Assembly (NCBI GenBank): GCA_023666265.1
Contig: JAMPCH010000005.1
Span: 22,779-86,778 of the forward strand
DNA length: 64,000 nt
Direction: 5' to 3'
Origin: Roseburia sp.
GTDB lineage: Bacteria; Bacillota; Clostridia; Oscillospirales; Ruminococcaceae
In this document: positions 26,072 through 35,186 of the stretch, in pieces
How the letters are laid out: each line of letters begins with the position of its first letter
How positions within the stretch are numbered: the stretch's first letter is position 1
The notes under the pieces: generated by a model
Told to the model about the DNA's origin: nothing
The model's database searches: none
Seen by the model: only the letters and a program-made list of their open reading frames with translations
Translations under genes and position numbers: made by a program

Positions 26072-26893
26072 TTATTCCGCGAAAATCTTCTTCTCGATGT
26101 CGGTCAGGAGATAGCCGGAATATTCCTCAATCCGCCCGCTGTCGCCGAGCTTCGTCAGCGCGGGGTCGATCGGTAGGCGCACGGTCGCGTCGATCCCAAA
26201 GCGCCTCGCCGTCTCCTCGATCCGGCTCTCGCCAAAGATCTCATGCTTTTTCCCACATTCGCCGCAGATAAAATAGCTCATATTCTCGACTAAGCCAAAG
26301 ACCGGGATCTTCATCATCTCCGCCATTTTTACCGCCTTCTCGACGATCATCGAGACGAGCTCCTGAGGGCTCGTGACGACGACGATCCCGTCGACGGGGA
26401 GGGACTGGAACACCGTGAGCGGGACGTCGCCCGTCCCGGGCGGCATATCGACGAACATATAATCCACGTCGTCCCATACCACGTCCGTCCAAAATTGCTG
26501 GATCACGCCCGCGATGACGGGTCCGCGCCATACGACGGGGTCGGATTCGTTCGCGAGGAGGAGGTTCACCGACATGACCTCGATCCCACCGGCGGTCTTA
26601 GCGGGATAAAGACGCTCGTTATCCCCCTCCGCCCGACCGTGAAGCCCGAACATCTTCGGGACGGAGGGTCCCGTCACGTCCGCGTCGAATACGGCGGTCT
26701 TATAGCCCTTTTTTCTTGCGCCGACCGCGAGGAGAGAGGTGACGAGGCTCTTCCCGACCCCGCCCTTCCCCGAGACGACGGCAATGACCTTTTTAATGTT
26801 CGACAACTCATTTTGGGGCGCGAGGAGGCTCTCCGCCGTCCGCTCCGCGCAGTCCGAGCCGCAGGTCTCACAGTTATGCGTACAATCGCTCAT
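26072..26893 (-). CDS. mrp: Mrp/NBP35-type iron-sulfur cluster carrier ATPase
   Basis: 273 residues. N-terminal cysteine cluster (CTHNCETCGSDC), deviant Walker A SGKGGVGKS (about 46), FVDMPPGTGD switch II, and a CGECG pair near 215 that bridges two subunits and binds a 4Fe-4S cluster. Delivers clusters to apo-proteins; nadA upstream in this window is one possible client. ATG at 26893 chosen for the conserved cysteine start; the longer frame upstream is repeat sequence. Lies downstream of leuS, separated by an R2 element. Confidence 0.92.
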   Translation of the reverse strand: MSDCTHNCETCGSDCAERTAESLLAPQNELSNIKKVIAVVSGKGGVGKSLVTSLLAVGARKKGYKTAVFDADVTGPSVPKMFGLHGRAEGDNERLYPAKTAGGIEVMSVNLLLANESDPVVWRGPVIAGVIQQFWTDVVWDDVDYMFVDMPPGTGDVPLTVFQSLPVDGIVVVTSPQELVSMIVEKAVKMAEMMKIPVFGLVENMSYFICGECGKKHEIFGESRIEETARRFGIDATVRLPIDPALTKLGDSGRIEEYSGYLLTDIEKKIFAE

Positions 26894-26909
26894 AAGATAT
26901 ACCTTGACC

Positions 26910-27145
26910 TTTCTTTTTTGGGAAGGAGTCCTTGCGGGTCGCTTTGGGCGCTTGCGTCCTTGCAAAGCTGTCCGTTTTGGGCTTCGGCGTCCTTGCCGAA
27001 GCTTTGAACGGACAGCCCCCGCTTCCGTGCGGGGACGCTTGGGGCGACACCGCTAACGCGTCCTTGCGTTGCCGCTCGTCGGTCTTATCCAAAATTTATC
27101 TAAAACCGACCCGAAACGCAGTCCTTCCCTAAAAAATAAACATAA
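26910..27145. repeat. GC-rich palindromic repeat R2 (complete copy with both ends)
   Basis: TTTTTTGGGAAGGAGTCC at the left end and TCCTTCCCTAAAAAATAAA at the right end are inverted copies, enclosing a GC-rich block (26934-27052) almost identical to 17068-17185. The rest (27053-27118) contains CGACCCG-type sequence. Sits between leuS and mrp. Confidence 0.85.
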
Positions 27146-27153
27146 AAATTAAA

Positions 27154-29553
27154 TTATTTCACTACAAAGTTGACGAGCTTATTCGGTACGACGATCTCTT
27201 TAACGACCGTCTTATCGGCGAGAGAGGCTTCTGCCGCCGCCCGCGCCGCCGCGATCGCCGCGTCCTTTTCCGCGTTCGCCGCGATCATGACCTTCGCGCG
27301 TACCTTCCCGTTGACCTGTACGACGATCTCGACCGTCTCGTCGATACAAAGCGCCTCGTCATACTTGACCCATTCCTGTTCGTTGAGGACGCCGCCGTAG
27401 CCCATCTGTTCATACAGCTCCTCGGTGATATGCGGCGCGAAGGGGTTCAAAAGGATCAAGAGCGTCCGATAATCGGCGCGGTTGAGCCCGCCCGCCTCGT
27501 CGATCTTATTGAGTAGGGTCATAAGCGCCGCGATCGCCGTGTTAAACTTGAGCGCGTCGATGTCCTCCGAGACCTTTTTGATCGTTTTATGGATTTGGGA
27601 GCGGAGCGCGTCGGAGTATTCGTCGCCGTCCGCGACCTTTTCCTTTAAATTCCATACGCGGTCGAGGAAGCGCTTACAGCCCTTTACGCTCGTTTCGCTC
27701 CAAGGAGCCGCCTGTTCATAGTCGCCCATAAAGAGGACGTAGAGGCGGAGGACGTCCGCGCCGTATTCGTCGACCACGTCGTTCGGGTCGACGACGTTCC
27801 CGCGCGTCTTACTCATTTTTTCGCCGTCCGACCCGAGGATCAGCCCCTGAGCCGTCCGCTTGGCGTAAGGCTCGGGCGTATTGACCTCGCCGATGTCGTA
27901 GAGGAAGCGGTGCCAAAAGCGCGAATAGATCATATGCCGCGTGACATGCTCCATCCCGCCGTTGTACCAGTCGACCGGCATCCAGTACTCGAGCGCCTCC
28001 TTAGACGCGAGCCGATCGGCGTTACGCGGGTCACAGTAGCGGAGGAAGTACCACGACGACCCCGCCCACTGGGGCATGGTATCCGTCTCGCGACGCGCGT
28101 CGCCGCCGCACTTGGGACACTTACAATTCACAAAGGACTCGATCCCCGCGAGTGGGCTTTCGCCGTTCTCGCCGGCGCGGAAGTTCTCGAGCGGCGGGAG
28201 CTTTAGCGGTAGCTCGTCATACGGTACGCCCACGTCGCCGCATTTGGGACAGCGGACGATCGGGATCGGCTCACCCCAATAGCGCTGGCGGTTGAAAGCC
28301 CAATCCTTCATCTTATACTGGACGCCGCGCTCGCCCACGCCTTTTTCTTCGAGGATCGCGATCATCCTCTCGATCGCGGCTTTTTTTTCGGTGAGACCGT
28401 TGAGCTCGCCCGAGTTGACCAGCTCGCCCTCGCCGGTATAGGCTTCCTTGGATATATCGCCGCCCTTGATGACCTCGACGATCTCGATCCCGAATTTTTT
28501 GGCGAATTCATAGTCGCGGGTATCGTGGGCGGGGACCGCCATGATCGCGCCCGTCCCATAGCTCATCATAACATAGTCCGAGATATAGATCGGGATCTCC
28601 TTCCCCGTGATCGGGTTCACGGCGCTAAGCCCGTCGATCTTAACGCCCGTCTTATCCTTAACGAGCTGGGTGCGCTCAAATTCGCTCTTTTTGGCGCACC
28701 GCGCCTTATATTCGTCGAGCGCGTCGATATTCGCGATCGCGCCGCGATACTTCTCGATGAGGGGATGCTCCGGCGCGATGACCATAAAGGTCACGCCATA
28801 GAGCGTATCGGGGCGGGTCGTATAGATACGGAGGGTCTCGTCCCTTCCCTTGATCGGGAAGTTCACAAAAGCGCCCGTCGACCGCCCGATCCAGTTCTCC
28901 TGTTGGAGGCGGATATTCGGGAGATAGTCGACCTCGTCGAGCCCCGCGAGGAGCTTATCGGCGTACTCCGTGATCCGTAAGTACCAGACCTCCTTTGTCT
29001 TTTGGACGATCTCGCTGTGACATTGGTCACAACGCCCCCCCTGAGAATCCTCGTTCGAGAGGATGACCTTACAGCTCGGGCAGTAATTCACGAGCGTCGT
29101 ATCGCGAAACACCAGCCCATGCTCAAACATTTTTAAAAAGATCCACTGAGTCCATTTATAATATCCCTCGTCGGTCGTATCGATCACGCGGTCCCAGTCA
29201 AAGGAAAAGCCGACGCGCTTTAGCTGACCGGTGAATTTCTCGATATTCCGATCAGTGACGAGGCGGGGGTGGACGCCCGTCTTGATCGCGGTATTCTCGG
29301 TCGGTAGCCCATAGGCGTCAAAGCCGATCGGGAAGAGGACGTTATACCCCTCGAGCCGCCGCTTACGGCTCACGACCTCTAACCCCGCGTAAGCCTTGAT
29401 ATGCCCGACGTGCATCCCCGCGCCCGAAGGGTAGGGAAACTCGACGAGCGCGTAAAACTTCGGGCGCGAGCGATCCTCCTCCGCGCGGAAGGTCTTATGC
29501 TCATCCCAGTATTTTTGCCATTTCGGTTCTATGGCGCTGAAATCGTATTTCAT
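27154..29553 (-). CDS. leuS: Leucyl-tRNA synthetase
   Basis: 799 residues, normal bacterial length. Class I signatures: HVGHIKAYAG (HIGH) near residue 48 and KMSKTRGN (KMSKS, with Thr) near 580; the connective editing domain with TTRPDTLYG, zinc-ribbon cysteines (YCPSCKVIL, RCDQCH and RCPKCGD), the anticodon-binding region and the C-terminal VQVNGKVRAKV. ATG after AAAGGAAGACGAAAAG. A consensus promoter lies 32-60 bases upstream; no T-box leader was found. Confidence 0.97.
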   Translation of the reverse strand: MKYDFSAIEPKWQKYWDEHKTFRAEEDRSRPKFYALVEFPYPSGAGMHVGHIKAYAGLEVVSRKRRLEGYNVLFPIGFDAYGLPTENTAIKTGVHPRLVTDRNIEKFTGQLKRVGFSFDWDRVIDTTDEGYYKWTQWIFLKMFEHGLVFRDTTLVNYCPSCKVILSNEDSQGGRCDQCHSEIVQKTKEVWYLRITEYADKLLAGLDEVDYLPNIRLQQENWIGRSTGAFVNFPIKGRDETLRIYTTRPDTLYGVTFMVIAPEHPLIEKYRGAIANIDALDEYKARCAKKSEFERTQLVKDKTGVKIDGLSAVNPITGKEIPIYISDYVMMSYGTGAIMAVPAHDTRDYEFAKKFGIEIVEVIKGGDISKEAYTGEGELVNSGELNGLTEKKAAIERMIAILEEKGVGERGVQYKMKDWAFNRQRYWGEPIPIVRCPKCGDVGVPYDELPLKLPPLENFRAGENGESPLAGIESFVNCKCPKCGGDARRETDTMPQWAGSSWYFLRYCDPRNADRLASKEALEYWMPVDWYNGGMEHVTRHMIYSRFWHRFLYDIGEVNTPEPYAKRTAQGLILGSDGEKMSKTRGNVVDPNDVVDEYGADVLRLYVLFMGDYEQAAPWSETSVKGCKRFLDRVWNLKEKVADGDEYSDALRSQIHKTIKKVSEDIDALKFNTAIAALMTLLNKIDEAGGLNRADYRTLLILLNPFAPHITEELYEQMGYGGVLNEQEWVKYDEALCIDETVEIVVQVNGKVRAKVMIAANAEKDAAIAAARAAAEASLADKTVVKEIVVPNKLVNFVVK

Positions 29554-29584
29554 CTTTTCGTCTTCCTTTCTTCGGATACTTTAT

Positions 29585-29613
29585 ATTATAGTACGGTGTG
29601 GGGAAGATGTCAA
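29585..29613 (-). promoter_or_regulatory. leuS promoter
   Basis: Minus strand: TTGACA (29613-29608), 17-base spacer, TATAAT (29590-29585). A poly-T/AGGGAAGGCGTGCG repeat motif separates it from the divergent promoter at 29666. Confidence 0.85.
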
Positions 29614-29665
29614 GATTTTTTTGATTTTTTTGGGAAGGCGTGCGCCGACGCGCCCTCTCAAAAAG

Positions 29666-29694
29666 TTGACAATCGCCGCGGGGTATGATATAAT
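29666..29694 (+). promoter_or_regulatory. Consensus promoter of the NERD gene
   Basis: TTGACA (29666-29671), 17-base spacer, TATAAT (29689-29694); AAGGAG at 29718-29723 precedes an ATG at 29729. Confidence 0.88.
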
Positions 29695-29728
29695 GGTTCT
29701 GTAATATGGGAACGGACAAGGAGTTTTT

Positions 29729-29800
29729 ATGGACGAAGTAAGAGTTTGCGTCTGCGGCGAAAAAAAGTATCGATCCGCGCGAGTACGCCCGTTAAATTAA
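29729..29800 (+). other. Short frame with the only good start; A-AAA-AAG slippery site into the NERD frame
   Basis: ATG at 29729 has AAGGAG five bases upstream and encodes MDEVRVCVCGEKK before stopping at 29798. At 29761-29767 this frame reads GAA-AAA-AAG, the A-AAA-AAG heptamer used for -1 frameshifting in dnaX. A -1 slip joins MDEVRVCVCGEKK to VSIRASTPVKL of the long NERD frame. Alternatives: a one-base indel in the A7 run, or a true short leader peptide. Confidence 0.5.
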
Positions 29801-31374
29801 GACCCGCGAAGCGAAAGGATTTCGACGCGTTTGAGAATACATATTTCCTGTGCCCGGTCGTTTACGGCTTTTGGCGGGAATTTTGTAAGATGCTCGGCGC
29901 GGGGGATTCTTACGCCGCCGAGCGCGTGACCGAGCTGATCTTTCGGGAGCATATGCCCGAGCCGCCCATTTGCGGCGTTCCCGGCTATCGCTATTCCGAC
30001 TGGCGCGATATTACCGCGCAATATACCCATAACGATCAAAATCTCGTCTATACCTATCACGCGAGCTGTTATCTCCTCGATAAAAAGGGTCGTGAGCTCT
30101 CAAAGCCCCTGAATACCCCGAACGTCTCCTTCCCCGCGCAGTTCAATTATACCAACGTCGTGAACTTTCGCTATCCGATGGGGTTTTATGACCTTCTCCG
30201 TATGGTCGAGGATCAGATCGAGAAGGAGAAAAGCAGAAAGACCCGTTCCTTTTTCGGCGAACCGATCCCGCTCTCCGAGGGGACAAAAAAGCTCCTCTTT
30301 TATCTCGAGCATAACCCCGCCAACATCCTTCCCTTAAAAAAATTCGTTGAGGAGGCGAAGGAGCGGCTCGCGCGAAACGAAAACTATCAGCGCTTTTTAA
30401 AAGCCTCTCGCAACGGTCATAACGCGCTCGTTGTCGGGACGGAGATCTTTATCGACCCCTATTGCGGCTTTAACATTCAGGATAAATACCGGGAGATATG
30501 CTCGATCATCGGCGACCTAAAAGCCCAAAAGGCGGCGGAGAGAGCCGTAAAGGCGGAGGAAAAAGCCGTCAAAGCGGCGCAGACGGAGCGCGAAAGGCTG
30601 AGCGCCGCGGAGGAGGCGGAGAGAGCCAAGCTCGACGCTCAAAAGCGTCAAAACAGTCAAAACGCCGGCGAAAAAGAGGTCGACTACGCCATAAAATGGT
30701 ATCTCGCCGACTGTCCCTATCGGGTCGCGGCGATCAAAAAGACCTGTGAAAGCCCGTATCGCTATAACTGTATCCTCTTAAAGAGAGACGACTTTATCGA
30801 CGAGGCGCAGGAATACGACCACATCTTAGTCAGCGGCGCGGGCGTGATCCTGATCGAGACGAAGCATTGGAAGGGACGAGCCGCGATCCGCCCCGACGGG
30901 AAGTGGGTCAAGGACGCCGCCTTTGACGGTCGTTATATCGGCGAGCGAAGCCCCCTACTCCAGTTAAAGCGCCACGAGGCGCTGATGAAAAAGATACTGC
31001 CCGAGATCCCGCTTTACAGCATCCTTTGCTTCTCAAACGCGGAATTTATCCTCGACGGCGCGGAGAATTGCCCCGACTTTCGCGTGACCTATGTCGATCA
31101 GCTCGACGACGTTTTGAATGAGATCCTTTCCTCCTCTCACGCGTATGACGATCGGATCGGCGAGATCATCGGCGCGATCGAGCGGCATAAGGTCAATATC
31201 CCCTTCCCGATCCCGATCAACTATTCGCCCCCGTACAATTACCCGATCTCGAGCGAAGAGCCGATCTCGGGCGAAGAGACGCTCGCGAACGAAGAGCCGA
31301 TCGAGAATGATGACCCGATCGCGAATGAAGACCCGATCGAGAACGAAGACCGCCGCCTTTTGCTCCTGCCCTAA
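29746..31374 (+). CDS. NERD-domain (nuclease-related) protein
   Basis: 542 codons from a TTG at 29746 that lacks a clear ribosome site; the likely real start is 29729 with a frame change at 29760-29767. Residues about 1-210 form an unrecognised domain (FENTYFLCPVVYGFWREFCK); 258-310 are a charged coiled coil rich in Ala/Lys/Glu; about 312-450 are a NERD domain (EKEVDYAIKWYLAD, NCILLKRDDF, EYDHILVSGAGVILIETKHW), related to restriction-endonuclease-like folds with the Asp/Glu-x-Lys core ETKHWKG. The C-terminus has degenerate repeats (EEPISGEETLANEEPIENDD). Its stop codon is supplied by a CTGCCCTAAAATAAA repeat motif. Likely DNA-processing; role unproven. Confidence 0.75.
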   Translation: MRLRRKKVSIRASTPVKLRPAKRKDFDAFENTYFLCPVVYGFWREFCKMLGAGDSYAAERVTELIFREHMPEPPICGVPGYRYSDWRDITAQYTHNDQNLVYTYHASCYLLDKKGRELSKPLNTPNVSFPAQFNYTNVVNFRYPMGFYDLLRMVEDQIEKEKSRKTRSFFGEPIPLSEGTKKLLFYLEHNPANILPLKKFVEEAKERLARNENYQRFLKASRNGHNALVVGTEIFIDPYCGFNIQDKYREICSIIGDLKAQKAAERAVKAEEKAVKAAQTERERLSAAEEAERAKLDAQKRQNSQNAGEKEVDYAIKWYLADCPYRVAAIKKTCESPYRYNCILLKRDDFIDEAQEYDHILVSGAGVILIETKHWKGRAAIRPDGKWVKDAAFDGRYIGERSPLLQLKRHEALMKKILPEIPLYSILCFSNAEFILDGAENCPDFRVTYVDQLDDVLNEILSSSHAYDDRIGEIIGAIERHKVNIPFPIPINYSPPYNYPISSEEPISGEETLANEEPIENDDPIANEDPIENEDRRLLLLP

Positions 31375-31416
31375 AATAAAAAAACACAAAAATAAACCGA
31401 AAGGAAGGTATCCCCT

Positions 31417-32994
31417 ATGAAACGAACCAAAAAAGCCCTTTGCGCCGCCCTCGCGCTCTCGACGCTCGTTGGGTCGGGCGCTTGTTCCTCGGGCGGCGGC
31501 GAGCGAGAGACCGCCGCCGAGACGACCGCGCCCGCGCCGACGACGACCACCACGCTCGTCAACGAGCTCGACGACGTCATCGACTACGCGAATATCGCCG
31601 AGAGCGGCGAGATCAGCGCCGACCACGAGGAGGGGACGGGTCCGCTCTATGTCGCGGGTCAAAAGGCGGGTCTCGTTAAGGCGCTGAGCTATTACGACTT
31701 TACGACCGACCAGCCCGAGATCTCGGGGCTTCTCGCCGAGCGCTACGGCGGCTATCTCGAGACCGAGATCACGACGAGCGGGAGCGCCTATTTTGAGAAG
31801 CTCAACACCATGATCGCCTCGGGCGACTCGCCCGACCTCGTCCGCTATGACTGGGAGGCTTTCCCCTCGGCGATGGCGCGGAATATGTATACCGCGCTCG
31901 ACGACTGGCTCGATATAAGCTCGCCGCTCTGGGCGGACGAGGCGGACATTATCGAACAGTTTTCGCTCCTCGGGAAGCACTACTACTTCCCCCAAGGCGC
32001 GATGCCGAACCTCGCGGTCGTCTATAACCGCGTCGTCCTCGAGGAGGCGGGGCTATCCGACCCGATGGATCTCTATGAGAGCGGCGAATGGGACTGGAAC
32101 AAATTTGAGGAAATGATGGAGGAATGGGTCGAACAGGGGGACGACTATACCGGGCTTCGCGGGGCGCAATGGGCGGCGATGATGTTTATCAACACGACCG
32201 GGACAAAGTTTATCGGGCTCGAGAACGGCGAGCTGATCAATAATATGAAGGACGTGAACGTCCAGCGGACGATGACGTGGCTGACGGATATGTTTCGCGA
32301 CGGTCTGATCGGCGACGGCTGGATCCACCCCGCCGACGCGTTCATCGACGGGAAGACGCTCTTCCTCGTCATGGGTCTGACGTGGGGCTATGAGAGCGCC
32401 CAAGAGGGAATGTGGAAAAATCAGCTCGAGGCGGACATCGCCGTCGTCCTGATCCCAAAAGACCCTCAGGCGGATCGCTATTACCTCCCCTGTGACAGCG
32501 TCGGGTATTTAGTCCCCGCCGGCGCGAAGAATATCCAAGGCGGCGTGGACTGGATCTTATGCAGCCGTATTTTTAACACAGACCCCGAGTTTATCGCGGC
32601 GGATCGGGCGGAGAAGCTCGACACGCGCCCCTCTTACTACGCGAAATGCGCGAATTGTAAATACAGCTTTACCGAGAACGGGACGGACGAGCTCGATACC
32701 TGTCCCGAATGTGACACCCCGCGCCGCGAAAAATTTAAGGCGACGTACAGCGAGCGCCAGCTGAACCTGATCGACGATATGCTCGACCCCGATAAATTTG
32801 AACTCGTCTATGACGGGGCGCTCGGGCTGGGCGACGATTTCGCCGACCTGATCGTCAATAACGGCGAGGAGGCGATCCTCGACGGACTGCTCTATCACGG
32901 GACGTCGTATACGACCCTCCGCGATACGTATTATACCGTGATCGAGTCGTATCTCGACCCGTATCGGAAAATTTTAGCCGGGGAAAAGGAATAG
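31417..32994 (+). CDS. Extracellular solute-binding lipoprotein with embedded zinc ribbon
   Basis: 525 residues. Signal peptide with lipobox-like GSGAC (Cys 23), a Thr/Pro-rich spacer, then a family-1 sugar-type binding protein (YGGYLETEITTSGSAYFEKL, IASGDSPDLVRYD, FPQGAMPNLAVVYNRVVLEE, GLTWGYESAQEG). Unusually, a four-cysteine knuckle (Cys 411, 414, 429, 432; CANCK ... CPECD; bases 32647-32712) is inserted in the C-terminal lobe. No ABC permease genes flank it. Ends in TAG followed by a strong terminator. Ligand unknown. Confidence 0.85.
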   Translation: MKRTKKALCAALALSTLVGSGACSSGGGERETAAETTAPAPTTTTTLVNELDDVIDYANIAESGEISADHEEGTGPLYVAGQKAGLVKALSYYDFTTDQPEISGLLAERYGGYLETEITTSGSAYFEKLNTMIASGDSPDLVRYDWEAFPSAMARNMYTALDDWLDISSPLWADEADIIEQFSLLGKHYYFPQGAMPNLAVVYNRVVLEEAGLSDPMDLYESGEWDWNKFEEMMEEWVEQGDDYTGLRGAQWAAMMFINTTGTKFIGLENGELINNMKDVNVQRTMTWLTDMFRDGLIGDGWIHPADAFIDGKTLFLVMGLTWGYESAQEGMWKNQLEADIAVVLIPKDPQADRYYLPCDSVGYLVPAGAKNIQGGVDWILCSRIFNTDPEFIAADRAEKLDTRPSYYAKCANCKYSFTENGTDELDTCPECDTPRREKFKATYSERQLNLIDDMLDPDKFELVYDGALGLGDDFADLIVNNGEEAILDGLLYHGTSYTTLRDTYYTVIESYLDPYRKILAGEKE

Positions 32995-33006
32995 AACAGA
33001 TCGTTC

Positions 33007-33047
33007 TAAAAAGACCGCTCTTTCTGACCGAGAGCGGTCTTTTTTAT
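33007..33047 (+). terminator. Rho-independent terminator
   Basis: Stem AAAAGACCGCTCT / AGAGCGGTCTTTT with a nine-base loop, followed by TTTATTTG. Confidence 0.9.
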
Positions 33048-33073
33048 TTGTAAAAAATATTTACTTCCGTGTC

Positions 33074-33102
33074 TTGACAAATCGGCGAGTATTCGGTATA
33101 AT
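33074..33102 (+). promoter_or_regulatory. Consensus promoter of the LRR lipoprotein gene
   Basis: TTGACA (33074-33079), 17-base spacer, TATAAT (33097-33102). Confidence 0.88.
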
Positions 33103-33117
33103 TGTAGAAAACGGGAT

Positions 33118-33144
33118 CGTTCTGTAAATTTTATTTACAGGACG
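33118..33144 (+). promoter_or_regulatory. 5'-leader hairpin before the LRR gene
   Basis: Inverted repeat CGTTCTGTAAAT / ATTTACAGGACG (one G-U pair) with a TTT loop. It would form within the first ~35 bases of the transcript, directly before GAAAGGA. Could stabilise the mRNA end or bind a dyad-recognising repressor. Confidence 0.55.
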
Positions 33145-33161
33145 ATAGAAAGGATCGCCCC

Positions 33162-35063
33162 ATGAAAAAGACACGCTTTATAAAATTCGCCGCTTTCCCG
33201 CTGATAGTCACCCTGCTCTGCTCCTGCGGGAATACGCCCGCGCCCGCCGAAACGACCGTGGCGACCCGCGAGCGGGAGCTGATCGCCGTGGATACCGTCG
33301 AATTTGTCGAGATCGGCGGCGAGACCTTCTCCGCCGACCTGACACAGCTCGACCTGAGCGGAATGGGTCTTACCGACGAAGATCTCGCGCCGCTCGCCTA
33401 TCTGACCTCGCTCCAAGTCCTCGATTTAAGCGCGAATCGGATCGGCGATCTCTCGGCGCTCGCGCCCCTAGCCGATTTAAGGATATTATACCTGAACGCG
33501 AACGAGATCAGCGACCTCTCGACCCTCCCCGCGCTCCCCGAGCTTCGTACCCTCGAGATACGGGCAAATCGAATAAGCGATCTTACCCCGCTCGCGGACG
33601 CGAAGGCGCTCCGGCGGCTTTACGCCTCGTCGAATTTGATCGACGATCTTTCGCCGCTCGCGGGGCTTCCCGATCTCGAGGAGCTGGACGTGAGTTTAAA
33701 CGAGATCTCCGACCTTTCGCCGATCGCGACGCTCCCGTCGCTGACGGAACTGAATGTATTCGGAAATCCCGTCTCCGACCTGTCGCCGCTGGCGGGAAGG
33801 AAGCTTTACAAGCTGAACCTCGCGAATACGGCGGTAAGCGATCTTTCACCGCTCGCGGAGACGACCGCGCTTTCGTCGCTCGACATAAGGGGGACGGCGG
33901 TAAGCGATCTTTCGCCGCTCCTGTCGATCAGCGAGGACTTATATCGGGTCAGCGCCGAGAACGCCCCCGTGACCGCCGAGAGTATTCAGGCGCTCGAGGC
34001 GGAGGGGATCGGCGTTTCCTACGACGAGGAGGACGACGCGGCGGGCGAAACGATCCTGATCGGCGCGGAGCGCTTCCCCGTCGACGAAACGTGGCTCTGG
34101 TTTCACGAAGAAAACCTCTCGAACGCGGACATAGCGGCGATCGCCTCGCTCCCCGCGCTCGAACAGCTCACACTCATGAGCGAGGAGAACGTCACCGACC
34201 TTTCGCCGCTCGCCGCGCTCTCGTCGCTCGAGAGCCTTTATATCAGCTTCTCGAGCTGCGGGGATTATTCCTTTACCGCCGAGCTTCCGCGCCTTCGTAC
34301 CCTCGATCTTTTTGATTGTCCCGTCTCCGATTTTTCCTTTTTGGGGAAGCTGGACGAGCTTAGCGAGCTTTCGATCTCGGATTGCCGCTTTTCCGACCCG
34401 TCGCCGCTCGCGTCGATGACCGAGCTGAGAAGTCTCGAGCTGTCGGACGTTCCCGCGGACGATCTTTCGCCGCTCGCGGCGCTCCCCGCCCTCTCCGCCC
34501 TTTCGCTCGACGGTTTGGGGGAGGACGTATTCCCGACCCTCTCGGGGATCGCGGGGCTGTCCTATCTTTCCCTCTCGTATATGGACATAAGCGACCTCTC
34601 GCCGCTCGCGGCGCTGACCGAGCTGGAGACGCTCTCGCTCAGCTCCTGTCCGTCCGCCGATCTCTCGACCCTCCCCGTCCTCCCGTCGCTGACGACGCTC
34701 GGGGTATCGTGGACGGAGATGAGCGCCCTCCCCGCCCTCCCCGAGGGTTTAGCCCTCCGAAGCCTGAACCTTTGTTGGAACGAGACGCTCTCCGACCTGA
34801 GCGGGATCGGCGAACTGACCGAGCTCGAGTCGCTCTATCTCGCCAACACCGCCGTCGCCGATCTGTCGCCGCTCGCCGCGCTCAAAAACCTTCGCACGCT
34901 CGACCTCAATAACACGGCGGTCACGTCGCTCGCGCCGCTTTTGGAGCTGGACGCGCTCGAGAGCCTCTCGATCGACAATTGTGAAATTTCGGCGGAGGAG
35001 ATCGGCGCGTTCCGCGAAAAATTCCCCGATTGTCGGATCTATGGGGCGGAGACGGGGGAGTGA
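33162..35063 (+). CDS. Leucine-rich-repeat lipoprotein (internalin-like)
   Basis: 633 residues. Lipoprotein signal ending LLCSC (lipid Cys 22), then about twenty 22-residue repeats of the LxxLxxLDLSxNxISDLSPLAxL type. Two repeat blocks are visible, each opened by a similar cap: GGETFSADLTQLDLSGMGLT (about 51-70) and ILIGAERFPVDETWLWFHEE (about 299), implying an internal duplication. Such solenoids usually bind proteins outside the cell. It has its own promoter and leader hairpin; the TTGACA of the thrS promoter begins seven bases after its stop. Confidence 0.9.
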   Translation: MKKTRFIKFAAFPLIVTLLCSCGNTPAPAETTVATRERELIAVDTVEFVEIGGETFSADLTQLDLSGMGLTDEDLAPLAYLTSLQVLDLSANRIGDLSALAPLADLRILYLNANEISDLSTLPALPELRTLEIRANRISDLTPLADAKALRRLYASSNLIDDLSPLAGLPDLEELDVSLNEISDLSPIATLPSLTELNVFGNPVSDLSPLAGRKLYKLNLANTAVSDLSPLAETTALSSLDIRGTAVSDLSPLLSISEDLYRVSAENAPVTAESIQALEAEGIGVSYDEEDDAAGETILIGAERFPVDETWLWFHEENLSNADIAAIASLPALEQLTLMSEENVTDLSPLAALSSLESLYISFSSCGDYSFTAELPRLRTLDLFDCPVSDFSFLGKLDELSELSISDCRFSDPSPLASMTELRSLELSDVPADDLSPLAALPALSALSLDGLGEDVFPTLSGIAGLSYLSLSYMDISDLSPLAALTELETLSLSSCPSADLSTLPVLPSLTTLGVSWTEMSALPALPEGLALRSLNLCWNETLSDLSGIGELTELESLYLANTAVADLSPLAALKNLRTLDLNNTAVTSLAPLLELDALESLSIDNCEISAEEIGAFREKFPDCRIYGAETGE

Positions 35064-35069
35064 AAACGG

Positions 35070-35098
35070 TTGACAAACCGCCGTCGCCGTGATATAAT
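35070..35098 (+). promoter_or_regulatory. Consensus promoter upstream of thrS
   Basis: TTGACA (35070-35075), 17-base spacer, TATAAT (35093-35098). The predicted transcript start (about 35105) falls inside the cloverleaf element. Confidence 0.8.
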
Positions 35099-35101
35099 AC
35101 T

Positions 35102-35186
35102 AATAACCATTAAAAAAGCAAAAGCTTGCTTTTTTAATGCCTTGCCGCTAAGCGGCAAGGCGTAGGAGCGCGCTCCTGCGGTTATT
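35102..35186. repeat. Cloverleaf inverted repeat (four-way junction) in the thrS leader
   Basis: Four stems abut with no unpaired junction base: outer AATAAC/GTTATT (35102-35107 with 35181-35186); 14-bp arm CATTAAAAAAGCAA with AAGC loop (35108-35139); CCTTGCCGC/GCGGCAAGG with TAA loop (35140-35160); and an 8-bp arm CGTAGGAG/CTCCTGCG with CGCG loop (35161-35180, one G-U). The outer pairing continues imperfectly into TATAAT on both sides (35093-35098 and 35189-35194). Confidence 0.8.
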
